A stretch of DNA of 22,040 nucleotides from Chloroflexota bacterium. Its GTDB lineage: Bacteria; Chloroflexota; UBA11872. The stretch lies in contig JAPOXI010000050.1 in assembly GCA_026707185.1 (NCBI GenBank), positions 1-22,040 on the forward strand, in the 5' to 3' direction. The position numbers were made by a program, and so were the translations under genes. This document shows, one piece after another, positions 1 through 7,498 of this stretch (positions are counted from its first letter, which is position 1; every line of letters begins with the position of its first letter). A model generated the notes under the pieces. It saw nothing but the letters and a program-made list of their open reading frames with translations, searched no databases and was not told the origin of the DNA.

Positions 1-398
1 TGGTGCCCGGAATCTCCTCGGCGCTGGCCGGACCGACCGCGGCGGACGTGCCCGTCACGCATCGGGGCGTGGAGTCGAGCTTCACGGTCGTTACCGGTCA
101 CGACGCGCAAGCAGCTGCCGGGGTGGATTGGGAACGCATTGCGGGGACACCGGGTTCCATCGTGGTGTTGATGGGCGTCGGGAACCTGGGGACGATTGCG
201 GGGAAGCTGATCGAGGGCGGACGGTCGCCCGACGAGCCGGTGCGCGTGGTGGAGCGCGCCACCCTGCCGGGGCAGCGCGTGCTTTCAGGCACGCTGGCGA
301 CCATCGAACAGCTGGCGCAGGAGGCGGAACTGCAGGCCCCGGCGGTGATCGTCGTGGGACCTGTCGCCGGAGTGTTGAACGACAGCGAGACCTCGTGA
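1..398 (+). CDS. cobA: Uroporphyrinogen-III C-methyltransferase (SUMT), C-terminal part
   Basis: The gene enters from the left edge; the frame begins at base 3 and 131 residues are visible. SUMT transfers two methyl groups from S-adenosylmethionine to uroporphyrinogen III, giving precorrin-2 for siroheme and cobalamin, in the cytoplasm. The visible part opens with VPGISSALAGP and continues with PVTHRG and SFTVVTGH, all hallmarks of the SUMT branch of the tetrapyrrole methylases, followed by the SIVVLMGVGNL strand and a closing APAVIVVGPVAG segment. The TGA stop overlaps the GTG start of hemD (GTGA, 395-398), so the two genes are translationally coupled. The upstream methylase half is outside the window, so a fusion at the N-terminus cannot be excluded. 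The family call is secure; the symbol could equally be sumT. Confidence 0.9.
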   Translation, partial: VPGISSALAGPTAADVPVTHRGVESSFTVVTGHDAQAAAGVDWERIAGTPGSIVVLMGVGNLGTIAGKLIEGGRSPDEPVRVVERATLPGQRVLSGTLATIEQLAQEAELQAPAVIVVGPVAGVLNDSETS

Positions 399-1180
399 AG
401 CGGCCGCGAGTCGTGGTGACGCGGCCGTCGAATGGGCCTGATCGGCTCATGGAGCGCCTGCAGGCGTTGGGTTGCGAGGTCGTCGCGGCGCCGGCCATCC
501 GAATCGGCCCAGCCCGCAGCTATGAGGCCCTGGACACCCTGGTGCGCTCACCGGGTCGCTACGACTACCTGCTGTTCATGAGCCGCAACGCCGTGCGCTA
601 CTACGTGCAGCGCGCGCGTCGTTTTCGGCGCGGAGGTCCACCCGTGCCAACCGGCGCTCGGGTCGGCGTCGTCGGAGCCGCGACCCACGCTGTGGCCGAA
701 AGGGCGGGAATCGATGTGACCGTTCGATCAAACGGTCGAACCGGGGCTGACCTGGCGGATGCCGTGGCCACTGCGGCCTCGCCTGGGGCGCGCGTGGCTA
801 TTGTCCAGGCGGAGGATGGACGTGAGGAACCAGCCGAGCGCCTGCGGTCCGCCGGGCTATCGGTCACCCGCGTTCCGGCGTACCGGACGCGCCCGGCCGC
901 GGTACCTCGTGAGATTGTGGCCGCCGTGCGCAACGCCGAGGTCGACGCGCTGGCGTTCGCCAGTCCTTCAAGCGCGGTCAGCTTTGCGGTGGCGCTGGGT
1001 GGGCTGGCGGCAGTTCCGAAGGGCGTCGCGGTCGCGGCCATCGGTCCAACCACCGCGGCAGCCTGTGAACGCGCCGGGCGGAGACCAGATGTGATGGCGG
1101 CGGTATCAACCGCCGAAGCCTTGGCGGACGTTGTGGCTGGTCAGCTGCGGGGCGCGTCGCACAGCAGCCCGTCGAGGTGA
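395..1180 (+). CDS. hemD: Uroporphyrinogen-III synthase
   Basis: The 261-residue product should close and invert ring D of hydroxymethylbilane to make uroporphyrinogen III, the last shared precursor of heme and siroheme. HemD is poorly conserved, but its scaffold is present: an N-terminal VVVTRP strand, the FMSRNAVRYY motif (family form TSxNAV), AFASPSSAVSF (family form TSxSAV) and IGPTTAAACERAG, in the expected order. The length is typical of stand-alone HemD. The frame is open upstream to base 128, but the GTG at 395 is chosen because it overlaps the SUMT stop and places VVVTRP at the N-terminus. The C-terminal tail (GASHSSPSR) is not conserved. A GC-rich inverted repeat surrounds the stop codon. 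The next two genes are on the opposite strand, so this ends the SUMT-hemD transcription unit. Confidence 0.88.
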   Translation: MKRPRVVVTRPSNGPDRLMERLQALGCEVVAAPAIRIGPARSYEALDTLVRSPGRYDYLLFMSRNAVRYYVQRARRFRRGGPPVPTGARVGVVGAATHAVAERAGIDVTVRSNGRTGADLADAVATAASPGARVAIVQAEDGREEPAERLRSAGLSVTRVPAYRTRPAAVPREIVAAVRNAEVDALAFASPSSAVSFAVALGGLAAVPKGVAVAAIGPTTAAACERAGRRPDVMAAVSTAEALADVVAGQLRGASHSSPSR

Positions 1181-1187
1181 CCTCGAC
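1171..1187 (+). terminator. GC-rich hairpin enclosing the hemD stop codon
   Basis: A perfect 7-bp inverted repeat (GTCGAGG and CCTCGAC) has the hemD TGA as its three-base loop. Only a short TTTT lies downstream (1196-1199), so this is not a classical intrinsic terminator. It lies between convergent hemD and the secreted LRR gene and could slow polymerase or protect the 3' end. Terminator function is a guess. Confidence 0.3.
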
Positions 1188-1225
1188 GTCGGAGGTTTTC
1201 CCCGGACGTCTCCTCTCGGCGAGGC

Positions 1226-3940
1226 TCAGTTCACCTCGTCGCAGAACCGCAGTCCGAGCGAGGGCAGATCGTGCTGCCGGATCTCGCGCCAGAGCACGGG
1301 CAGGCAGCCGGTGAGAGCGTTGCCCGACAGGCTCAGCGTCTCCAGGTTCAGCAGGCGGATGAGGGCCGGCGGGATGTCGCCCGTCAGCTGGTTGTGGTCC
1401 AGGGTCAGCTGGGTGAGTTGGGTGAGGTTGCCCAACTCGGCCGGGATAAGTCCCTGCAACCCGTTGGTGTGGAGCGTCAGGTCCGTCAGGTGGAACAGCC
1501 GGCCGAGTTCCGGGGGGATCGGTCCGGTGAGTTGATTCCCGGAAAGCCGCAACTCGTTCAGTTTCGACGCGCTGGAGAGGTTGGCGGGGATGGTCCCCGT
1601 GAATTGATTGTTGGACAGGTCCAGGACTCGGAGCTCTACCGGGTTGCCGAGATAAGCCGGAATCTCGCCACTGAGGCGATTGTTGCCGAGCCAGAGACGA
1701 TACAGCCGCTTCAGTCCGCTAAACGTCGCCGGAATCTCGCCATGCAGATCGTTGTTTGACAGGTTCAGACTGCTTAGGTTGTGGATGTGACCCAGTTCGG
1801 CGGGAATCTGGCCGCTCAGTCGGTTGCGATCGAGTTGCAGAGAGCTGAGGAATCCAATACGGCCGATTTCGGGTGGAATCTGGCCGGTCAGCTGGTTACC
1901 TGAGAGCTTCAGACTCGTCAAGCCAAGCGGGTTGCCGAGAGAGGCCGGGATCTGGCCTTCGAGCTGATTGTTGCTCAGGATCAGGTTATCCAGCGCAGGG
2001 ATGTTGCCGAGCGAGGCTGGAATACGCCCGCGAAACTGATTATTGCGTAGGTGTAGGTCTCTCAGACGGGGGAAGTTGCCGAGCCAGGCGGGAATCTCCC
2101 CCTCGAAACTGTTGTTATCAAGGCTCAGCCGGCGGAACTTGGTCAAGCCCTGGAGGCTGTCGGGAATCGTGCCCTCCATCTGGTTGTCGGACAGGTTCAA
2201 CCAGTCCAACTCTTTGGCCCGCCCAAGTCCTGGCGGAATGACCCCGCGCAACTTGTTTTCCCGGATTTCGATGCCTCTGAGGTAGGCGAGGTCGCCCAGC
2301 CTGGATGGCAGCACGCCGCGCAGGTTGTTGTTCTTCAACGAAATGCTGGTTACGCGGCCGTCCTCGTTCGCCCAGACCCCGTGCCAGGCCTGCAGCGGGG
2401 CGCTGCTGAGCCACAGATTGCTGTTGTTCCAGGCCGGGCCGCCGGTGGCGTAGTAGAAGGCTTCAAGGGCCGCGCGGTCACTGGCGGCGGTGGTGTGGGC
2501 GATGTCGGGGACCTCGTCGCAGAAGCGTTCGACGAGTTCGCCCAGGTCGTGGCTGGGGATACGACGAAGGGCAGGATCGAGACAGCCGTTGAGGAAGTTG
2601 GCGGAGACGCGGAGTTCCTGCAGGTTCGGCAGGTGGCCGAAGGCTGGCGGGACGTTTCCGACCAGCTGATTGGCGTGGAGGTTGAGGACGGTGAGGTGGT
2701 GGAAGCCGCCCAGGAAGCCAGGGATGGGACCGGTGAACTGATTGCCGCTGAGATTTAGGACGGTGAGCTGGGATAGACGGCCCAATTCAGCGGGGATGTC
2801 GCCGCCGAACTGATTGGCGCTGAGGTCAAGCGACGATAAAGCTGTGAGCCGGCCAAGGGCCGCTGGTAGGCGTCCCTGGAGGTCGTTGCCGGCGAGATTG
2901 AGGTGTTGGAGGTGCGGCAGCCGCTCCAGCGGCACCGCCAGATTGCCTTGGAGCCGGTTTTGGGGTAGGGCGAGTGCGACCACGCGGCCGTCCGGGGCGG
3001 TGGAGACGCCGTGCCAGTCGTTGAGCGGCGCGTCGCTCAGCCAGTTCTCGCTATTCGCCCAGCCCGGCCCGCCGGTGGCCTGGTAGAGCGCCGCCAGGAT
3101 GGCGCGCTCGGTCAGGCCGTGGGGCCGGAAGGGTTGGCCGACGGTCAGCGGCTCGGCGGGGTTGAAGCTGGGGAAGGCTAGGTGGCTGTTGTCGGGGTAG
3201 AGGATGTTGCGAACGTCATCGCCGAGCAGCCGCAGCTTGACGGGTTGGGGCGTGCGCGGATGGAACTCGAGCACGGCGGCCTGGAAGTACTGGCGGATGA
3301 AGTTGGGGTTGGCGCCGGGAATCGCAAGGGTGGCGCGCGGATCCAGGTCGGAGCGGGCGTCGGACTTGGGGAAACCGAAGGCCTGGACGCCACCGAGCGC
3401 GTCGAAGAAGTCCAAAAACCCAATCGGCGTGCCGTCAACGGCGAAGTTGGAGACGCGGTGCCCCCAGGGACCAACCTCGTCGCCGGGCTGCGCACTCAGC
3501 AGATCGGGTTCGACGCCCAGGTCGATGGAGCCGCCGACCCCGCCGCCGAGATAGTCCCAGGCCAGGCGGCGCTCCATGCGCCAGGCCCCGTCGCGCCGGT
3601 GGCAGTCGACCACGCCGCGCTGGTAGTACTGGGTCAGGGTGCCCTGCCGCTCTTCCAGCACCTCGGAGGTGGCAAAGCCCCAGCGGATCAGATTGCCGGT
3701 GGATTCGTAATGGGACAGGAAGCCACACGTCACCACCGCATCCCCGCTGGTGACGCGCAAGTCCGGAACGTTGTGCGCGAGATGGACGGCCGGCTGGGTG
3801 AAACTGTTACGCAGAACGGTGGCGGCGAACTGCGAGGTCGACGGCGGCCCATCGGCGTGCGCAACGGCGGGTACGGCCACCAGCGCCGCCAGCAGCAGGA
3901 CGCGTATGACGTGTCTCGCGGCGCTCGGCAGGAGGCTCAT
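1226..3940 (-). CDS. Secreted leucine-rich-repeat protein with N-terminal duplicated extracellular domain
   Basis: The product has 904 residues. A signal peptide is visible: a basic residue after SAARHV, the hydrophobic run VLLLAALVAVPAVA, and a likely cut after AHA at residue 29. Residues 75-115 and 173-235 form two diverged copies of one motif (GFL, then GF..S, then QY.Q..V...H). This resembles the aromatic extracellular repeat common in Chloroflexota secreted proteins. Two LRR blocks follow, each preceded by a cap of the form ATGGP.W.N...WLS.APL..WHGV (residues 288-312 and 498-522). They hold 6 repeats (320-463) and 15 repeats (530-889) of the plant-type unit L..L.L..N.L.G.IP..LG.L. Each block ends with a Cys pair (GCL and FCDE), probably a disulfide cap. 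The likely role is extracellular binding of protein or glycan; no catalytic domain or membrane anchor is seen. The start is ATG 3940 with a weak GGGA before it. Confidence 0.9.
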   Translation of the reverse strand: MSLLPSAARHVIRVLLLAALVAVPAVAHADGPPSTSQFAATVLRNSFTQPAVHLAHNVPDLRVTSGDAVVTCGFLSHYESTGNLIRWGFATSEVLEERQGTLTQYYQRGVVDCHRRDGAWRMERRLAWDYLGGGVGGSIDLGVEPDLLSAQPGDEVGPWGHRVSNFAVDGTPIGFLDFFDALGGVQAFGFPKSDARSDLDPRATLAIPGANPNFIRQYFQAAVLEFHPRTPQPVKLRLLGDDVRNILYPDNSHLAFPSFNPAEPLTVGQPFRPHGLTERAILAALYQATGGPGWANSENWLSDAPLNDWHGVSTAPDGRVVALALPQNRLQGNLAVPLERLPHLQHLNLAGNDLQGRLPAALGRLTALSSLDLSANQFGGDIPAELGRLSQLTVLNLSGNQFTGPIPGFLGGFHHLTVLNLHANQLVGNVPPAFGHLPNLQELRVSANFLNGCLDPALRRIPSHDLGELVERFCDEVPDIAHTTAASDRAALEAFYYATGGPAWNNSNLWLSSAPLQAWHGVWANEDGRVTSISLKNNNLRGVLPSRLGDLAYLRGIEIRENKLRGVIPPGLGRAKELDWLNLSDNQMEGTIPDSLQGLTKFRRLSLDNNSFEGEIPAWLGNFPRLRDLHLRNNQFRGRIPASLGNIPALDNLILSNNQLEGQIPASLGNPLGLTSLKLSGNQLTGQIPPEIGRIGFLSSLQLDRNRLSGQIPAELGHIHNLSSLNLSNNDLHGEIPATFSGLKRLYRLWLGNNRLSGEIPAYLGNPVELRVLDLSNNQFTGTIPANLSSASKLNELRLSGNQLTGPIPPELGRLFHLTDLTLHTNGLQGLIPAELGNLTQLTQLTLDHNQLTGDIPPALIRLLNLETLSLSGNALTGCLPVLWREIRQHDLPSLGLRFCDEVN
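1274..2353 (-). repeat. LRR block of 15 degenerate 72-bp units
   Basis: Fifteen consecutive 24-residue LRR units, residues 530-889 of the secreted LRR protein. The recurrent complement of the N.L.G.IP core shows up on the plus strand as repeated GGAATC or GGGATC steps about every 72 bases. It is coding, not an independent repeat element. Confidence 0.85.
2552..2983 (-). repeat. LRR block of 6 degenerate 72-bp units
   Basis: Six 24-residue LRR units, residues 320-463 of the secreted LRR protein. It is separated from the 15-unit block by a Cys-bearing end cap and a new Trp-rich start cap. Confidence 0.85.
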
Positions 3941-3980
3941 GGTGTCCCGCTGATCAATCCGGTGGACGGCAGCCGGTCAG

Positions 3981-3986
3981 AGGATA
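3981..3986 (-). promoter_or_regulatory. Possible -10 element for the secreted LRR gene
   Basis: The minus strand reads TATCCT, about 40 bases before ATG 3940, in the 193-base gap between the two LRR genes. No convincing -35 lies 16-18 bases upstream. The gap is otherwise featureless to me. It would allow this gene its own promoter rather than read-through from the upstream LRR gene. Confidence 0.2.
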
Positions 3987-4133
3987 CGTCCGAGACCATG
4001 AACACCCGAAAGCGAAACGAGTGCTGCCGGTGCCGATCGCGGCGGACTGCCGGCGACTGCCAGGAGAGAATGGCAATCGGGCGCAGGCGTGCGTCGGCTG
4101 GTCGCAGTCCTGTGCTTCGCTGCCGAGGCGCGC

Positions 4134-7100
4134 TCACTGCCGGCACGACGTGAGCTCAGGGTGGTCCAGATCATGTTTTGGGACCTCGTAGAGCTTCAAC
4201 GGTACGCAGCCCGTGAAGGCGTTCTCGGAGAGGCCGAGCGATTCGAGGTTTTCCAGCTGATCCAGTTCGGCCGGAATCTCGCCGCTGAGTTGATTGTCCT
4301 GGAGGAGCAGCGCCGTCAGCTTGGTCAGGCGCCCGAGCGAGTCCGGAATCGTGCCGTCCAACCGGTTTGAGAAGAGGATCAGCGCGTCAAGGTTGGCTAA
4401 GTCGCCAAGGACGGCCGGGATCTCGCCTTCCAGGTCGTTATCGCTGAGAATCAACCACTTCAGGTAGGCGAGCTCGCCCAGCCAGGCTGGGATCTCGCCG
4501 CGCATCAGGTTGTCGTGCAGGGTGAGTCCCTGAAGATACGTAAGGCGAGCGAGGGCCGACGGAAGCTCACCCTCAAAGCGGTTTTCGCTGAGCGCCAGCC
4601 ACTGCAGCCTGCTGAGATTCCCGAGCTCCGGCGGAAGTTCTCCCTGCAACTGATTGTGATGCAGGTTCAGCGACTCGAGGTAGCTGAGGTTGCCGATGGC
4701 GGCCGGGAGAACGCCCACCAGGCCGTTGTCGATCATGTCCAGCCACACCACCCGGCCGTTGTCGTCGGTTGTGACGCCATGCCACTCGCCAAAAGGCGCC
4801 TCACTGAGCCATTTGTCGTTGTTCTTCCAGCCGGGGCCGCCCGTGGCGTTGTAAAAGGCGATCAGAGCCTCTCGATCGGTCGCTCCGGTCGTTCGCCGCG
4901 GGGCTGAGGTGACCTCGTCGCAAAAGGCAAGGTCCAGCTCCACCAGGTCGGTTTCCGGAGCGCTGCGCAACTCCTCGGGTATGCAACCGGTCAGCGGATT
5001 GCCGCTGAGCGTCAACCAGACGAGGGTCTGCAACTCGCCCCACGCTGACGGAATCGCACCTCGCAATTCGTTCCCGTCCAGCCACAGTCGCTCAAGGTTG
5101 GGCAGTGCTCCCAGCCACGCCGGCAATGCGCCCTCCAGTTGGTTGTGCCGAAGGTAGAGCCACTCCAGATCCCTGAGGGCGGCGAGCTCCGACGGTATCT
5201 CACCGGCGAATTCATTCCCGCCCAGCGCCAGCACCGTGAGCTTTGTGAGCTGGCCAAGGAAGCCCGGAATGCTCCCCTGCAGCCGGTTGTCGCCCAGCCA
5301 CAGCCACTCCAGCTCCGTCAGATTGGCCAGCTCCGGTGGGATCCCGCCTTCAAGCTGGTTCTGTGAGAGCGAGAGCTTTTTGAGGCTGGTGAGGTTGCCC
5401 AGCCAGGCCGGCACTGGCCCGGTCAACTGGTTCTCCCAGAGATACAAGGTTTCCAGCTGTGTGAGTTGGCTGAGTTCAGGCGGGATTACACCGTCCAGCT
5501 GGTTCTGCCGCAGCACCAGTTGCTGCAGGTTGACGAGCTGACCGACTTCCGGCGGAATCGGGCCCTGCAGCTGGTTGCCGCCCAGATAGAGGGCCAGCAG
5601 CCCGGTCAAGCTGCCCAGCTCCGGTGGGATCCGGCCTCGCAGCCCGTTCTCGGGAAGGCTCAGCACCGCCACGCGGCCATCGTCGTCGGTAAGGACGCCA
5701 TACCAGGCACTGATAGGCGCGTCGCTCAGCCAGCCGTCGTTGTTCGTCCAGTCGGTGCCGTCCAGGGCGTTGTAGAAGGCAATGAGGGAGTTCCGGTCGT
5801 CGACGGATTCAGCGGCCGACGGTTCCGGGCGCAGGGCGTCGCAATAGGGCAGCGCCAGCTCGCCCAGGTTGTGCTCGGCGACCTCGCGTAACGGCGTGGG
5901 AATACAACCGGTGACCGAGTTGCCCGCAAGTCCCAGCTTCTCGAGCTTGGTCAGCTTGGTAAGCGACGGCGGAATCGGGCCCTGCAGCCGATTCCATCCA
6001 AGATTTAAGTGCCGCAAATTGACGAGACGGCCAAGCTCGGGGGGAATGCGGCCCCGCAGCTGATTTGTCCGCAGGTTCAGCAGGGTCAGATGGCTGAGAT
6101 CGGCCAGCCACGCGGGGACCTCCCCCTCAATTTTGTTGACGTACAGTCCAAGAATCTGCAGCTGTTTCAGCGCAGCGAGCTCGTTCGGGATGGCACCGCG
6201 CAACTCGTTCTCGCCGAGCACCAGGCGTTCCAGATTCACCAGTCGACCCAGCTCGGGTGGAATCTCCCCCCGCAGGCGATTCGCGCTGAGTTCCAGGGTC
6301 GTGAGGTTCTTGAGCCGCCCGATCCACGGCGGGATCGAGCCTCGCAACCGGTTGGCATGGAGATTGAGGCTCTCCAGGTTGGACAGGCCTGAAAGCGCCG
6401 GTGGAATCACGCCCTCAAGCCGATTGCGGTTAAGGCTCAGACCCCGCAAGTTGGCGAGACTGCCAAGTTCGGCTGGAATCTCACCCTGCAATCCGTTGCG
6501 GTTGAGGACCAGCCATTCCAGGTTGGCCAGGCGTCCCAGTCCGGGCGGGATCTCACCTTGCAGGCTGTTGTCGTCAAGATTCAGGACCACCAGGGCGGAC
6601 AAGTCGGCAATCGCCGGCGGAATCGATCCGCTGAGGTGATTCGAAGCAAGATCCAGATCCCTCAAACCGCTGAGCGTCCCCAGCGCGGCGGGGATCCCAC
6701 CCCGCAGTTGATTCTCACGAAGACTCAGCGTTCGGAGGGCGTCGAGATCTCGGAGTGTGGCTGGAATGGACCCGCGAAGCCCGTTCGCGTCCAGGACGAG
6801 CCGAATGACGCGGCCCTGGGCATCGACCGTCACGCCAAACCACTCGCCGATGGGCCTGTCGCTGAGCCAATGGCGTCGGTTCGTCCAGGTGGGGCCGCCG
6901 GTGGCGCGGTAAAACGCAGTCAGCGTCGCGCGGTCCGCAACCGAGGCTTCACGGGCTACCGCCTCGGGCGTCGGCGTGGCCGTCGGTATGGCCTTCGGAG
7001 TCAGGGCTGGAGTCGCTCGCGCCGCGGGAGTTGGGGCCGGGCCTGGTGACGTCGCGGGAGCGGGGATGGGCGGGGACGGCGACTCGACCCCGGCTGTCGG

Positions 7101-7280
7101 AGGCGCGGCCGCGGCCAGCCGCGAGCTATAGGTATCGCCGAGTTGGCGCGTCGATGCTTCGAGGTCAGACGGACCGCAAGCTGCCAGCAGACCAACGAGA
7201 GCAGCGCACAACGCCAACGTGTTGGCGGCGTACCCAAGCGCAACGCGACCTGGCGACCGCCGTCGCCTCGACCCCGGCAC
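4134..7280 (-). CDS. Probable LRR lipoprotein with three repeat blocks
   Basis: The frame is open to a TTG at 7403, but I prefer GTG 7280. It gives a 1048-residue lipoprotein precursor with basic n-region SRRRRSPGR, a hydrophobic stretch, and lipobox LAAC with the lipidated Cys at residue 35. GTG 7295 is a close alternative, and none of these starts has a clear ribosome site. After the Cys comes a Pro/Thr/Ala-rich linker (about 65-110) that would hold the repeats off the membrane. Three LRR blocks follow: 13 units (158-469), 10 units (537-776) and 8 units (844-1035). Each has the Trp-rich start cap (for example YNATGGPGWKNNDKWLS) and a GCxP..C end cap. The last block lacks the usual FCDE and ends LTSCRQ. 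The repeat and cap types match the neighbouring secreted LRR gene, so the two are paralogues. Binding partner unknown. Confidence 0.82.
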   Translation of the reverse strand: MPGSRRRRSPGRVALGYAANTLALCAALVGLLAACGPSDLEASTRQLGDTYSSRLAAAAPPTAGVESPSPPIPAPATSPGPAPTPAARATPALTPKAIPTATPTPEAVAREASVADRATLTAFYRATGGPTWTNRRHWLSDRPIGEWFGVTVDAQGRVIRLVLDANGLRGSIPATLRDLDALRTLSLRENQLRGGIPAALGTLSGLRDLDLASNHLSGSIPPAIADLSALVVLNLDDNSLQGEIPPGLGRLANLEWLVLNRNGLQGEIPAELGSLANLRGLSLNRNRLEGVIPPALSGLSNLESLNLHANRLRGSIPPWIGRLKNLTTLELSANRLRGEIPPELGRLVNLERLVLGENELRGAIPNELAALKQLQILGLYVNKIEGEVPAWLADLSHLTLLNLRTNQLRGRIPPELGRLVNLRHLNLGWNRLQGPIPPSLTKLTKLEKLGLAGNSVTGCIPTPLREVAEHNLGELALPYCDALRPEPSAAESVDDRNSLIAFYNALDGTDWTNNDGWLSDAPISAWYGVLTDDDGRVAVLSLPENGLRGRIPPELGSLTGLLALYLGGNQLQGPIPPEVGQLVNLQQLVLRQNQLDGVIPPELSQLTQLETLYLWENQLTGPVPAWLGNLTSLKKLSLSQNQLEGGIPPELANLTELEWLWLGDNRLQGSIPGFLGQLTKLTVLALGGNEFAGEIPSELAALRDLEWLYLRHNQLEGALPAWLGALPNLERLWLDGNELRGAIPSAWGELQTLVWLTLSGNPLTGCIPEELRSAPETDLVELDLAFCDEVTSAPRRTTGATDREALIAFYNATGGPGWKNNDKWLSEAPFGEWHGVTTDDNGRVVWLDMIDNGLVGVLPAAIGNLSYLESLNLHHNQLQGELPPELGNLSRLQWLALSENRFEGELPSALARLTYLQGLTLHDNLMRGEIPAWLGELAYLKWLILSDNDLEGEIPAVLGDLANLDALILFSNRLDGTIPDSLGRLTKLTALLLQDNQLSGEIPAELDQLENLESLGLSENAFTGCVPLKLYEVPKHDLDHPELTSCRQ
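4176..4751 (-). repeat. LRR block of 8 degenerate 72-bp units
   Basis: Eight 24-residue LRR units forming the C-terminal block of the LRR lipoprotein, with no partial units. Confidence 0.85.
4953..5672 (-). repeat. LRR block of 10 degenerate 72-bp units
   Basis: Ten 24-residue LRR units forming the middle block of the LRR lipoprotein. It is followed by the end cap LAFCDEV, nearly identical to the caps in the paralogous gene. Confidence 0.85.
5874..6809 (-). repeat. LRR block of 13 degenerate 72-bp units
   Basis: Thirteen 24-residue LRR units forming the first block of the LRR lipoprotein, closed by GCIP and PYCD. Confidence 0.85.
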
Positions 7281-7456
7281 GCTGTGAAATAGCACGTTCG
7301 GCCCAACGAAGTGCGCGGCACGAGCAATGGTAGGCACTCGGCGCCACTGGTGGTCGGCAGCGGGTCCCCGGACGTCGACAGACAGCTCCAACCGGCCATG
7401 CAAATGCCCGTCAGGTGCCGGCCTTAGAATGACGTTCGGTCGCCGGAGGTCGTGAA

Positions 7457-7498
7457 GTGCTGCGCGAACGCCTGAATTGGGCCCCTAATGGCCGCTGA
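7457..7498 (+). other. Possible 13-codon upstream ORF overlapping the hemB start
   Basis: A GGAGGT at 7445-7450 lies six bases before a GTG that opens a 13-codon frame (VLRERLNWAPNGR). It stops at TGA 7496-7498, just past the hemB ATG at 7488. The hemB frame has a stop at 7473-7475, so this Shine-Dalgarno cannot serve a longer hemB. It could load ribosomes that reinitiate at hemB. No homology support is possible at this size. Confidence 0.3.

Noticed and set aside
128..394. An 89-residue N-terminal extension of hemD
   Set aside because: It overlaps the SUMT coding region in another frame, and the conserved HemD N-terminus begins at GTG 395.
1226..6809. Regular repeats at about 72-base spacing as a possible CRISPR or satellite array
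   Set aside because: The units are degenerate, keep reading frame and translate into canonical 24-residue LRR units.
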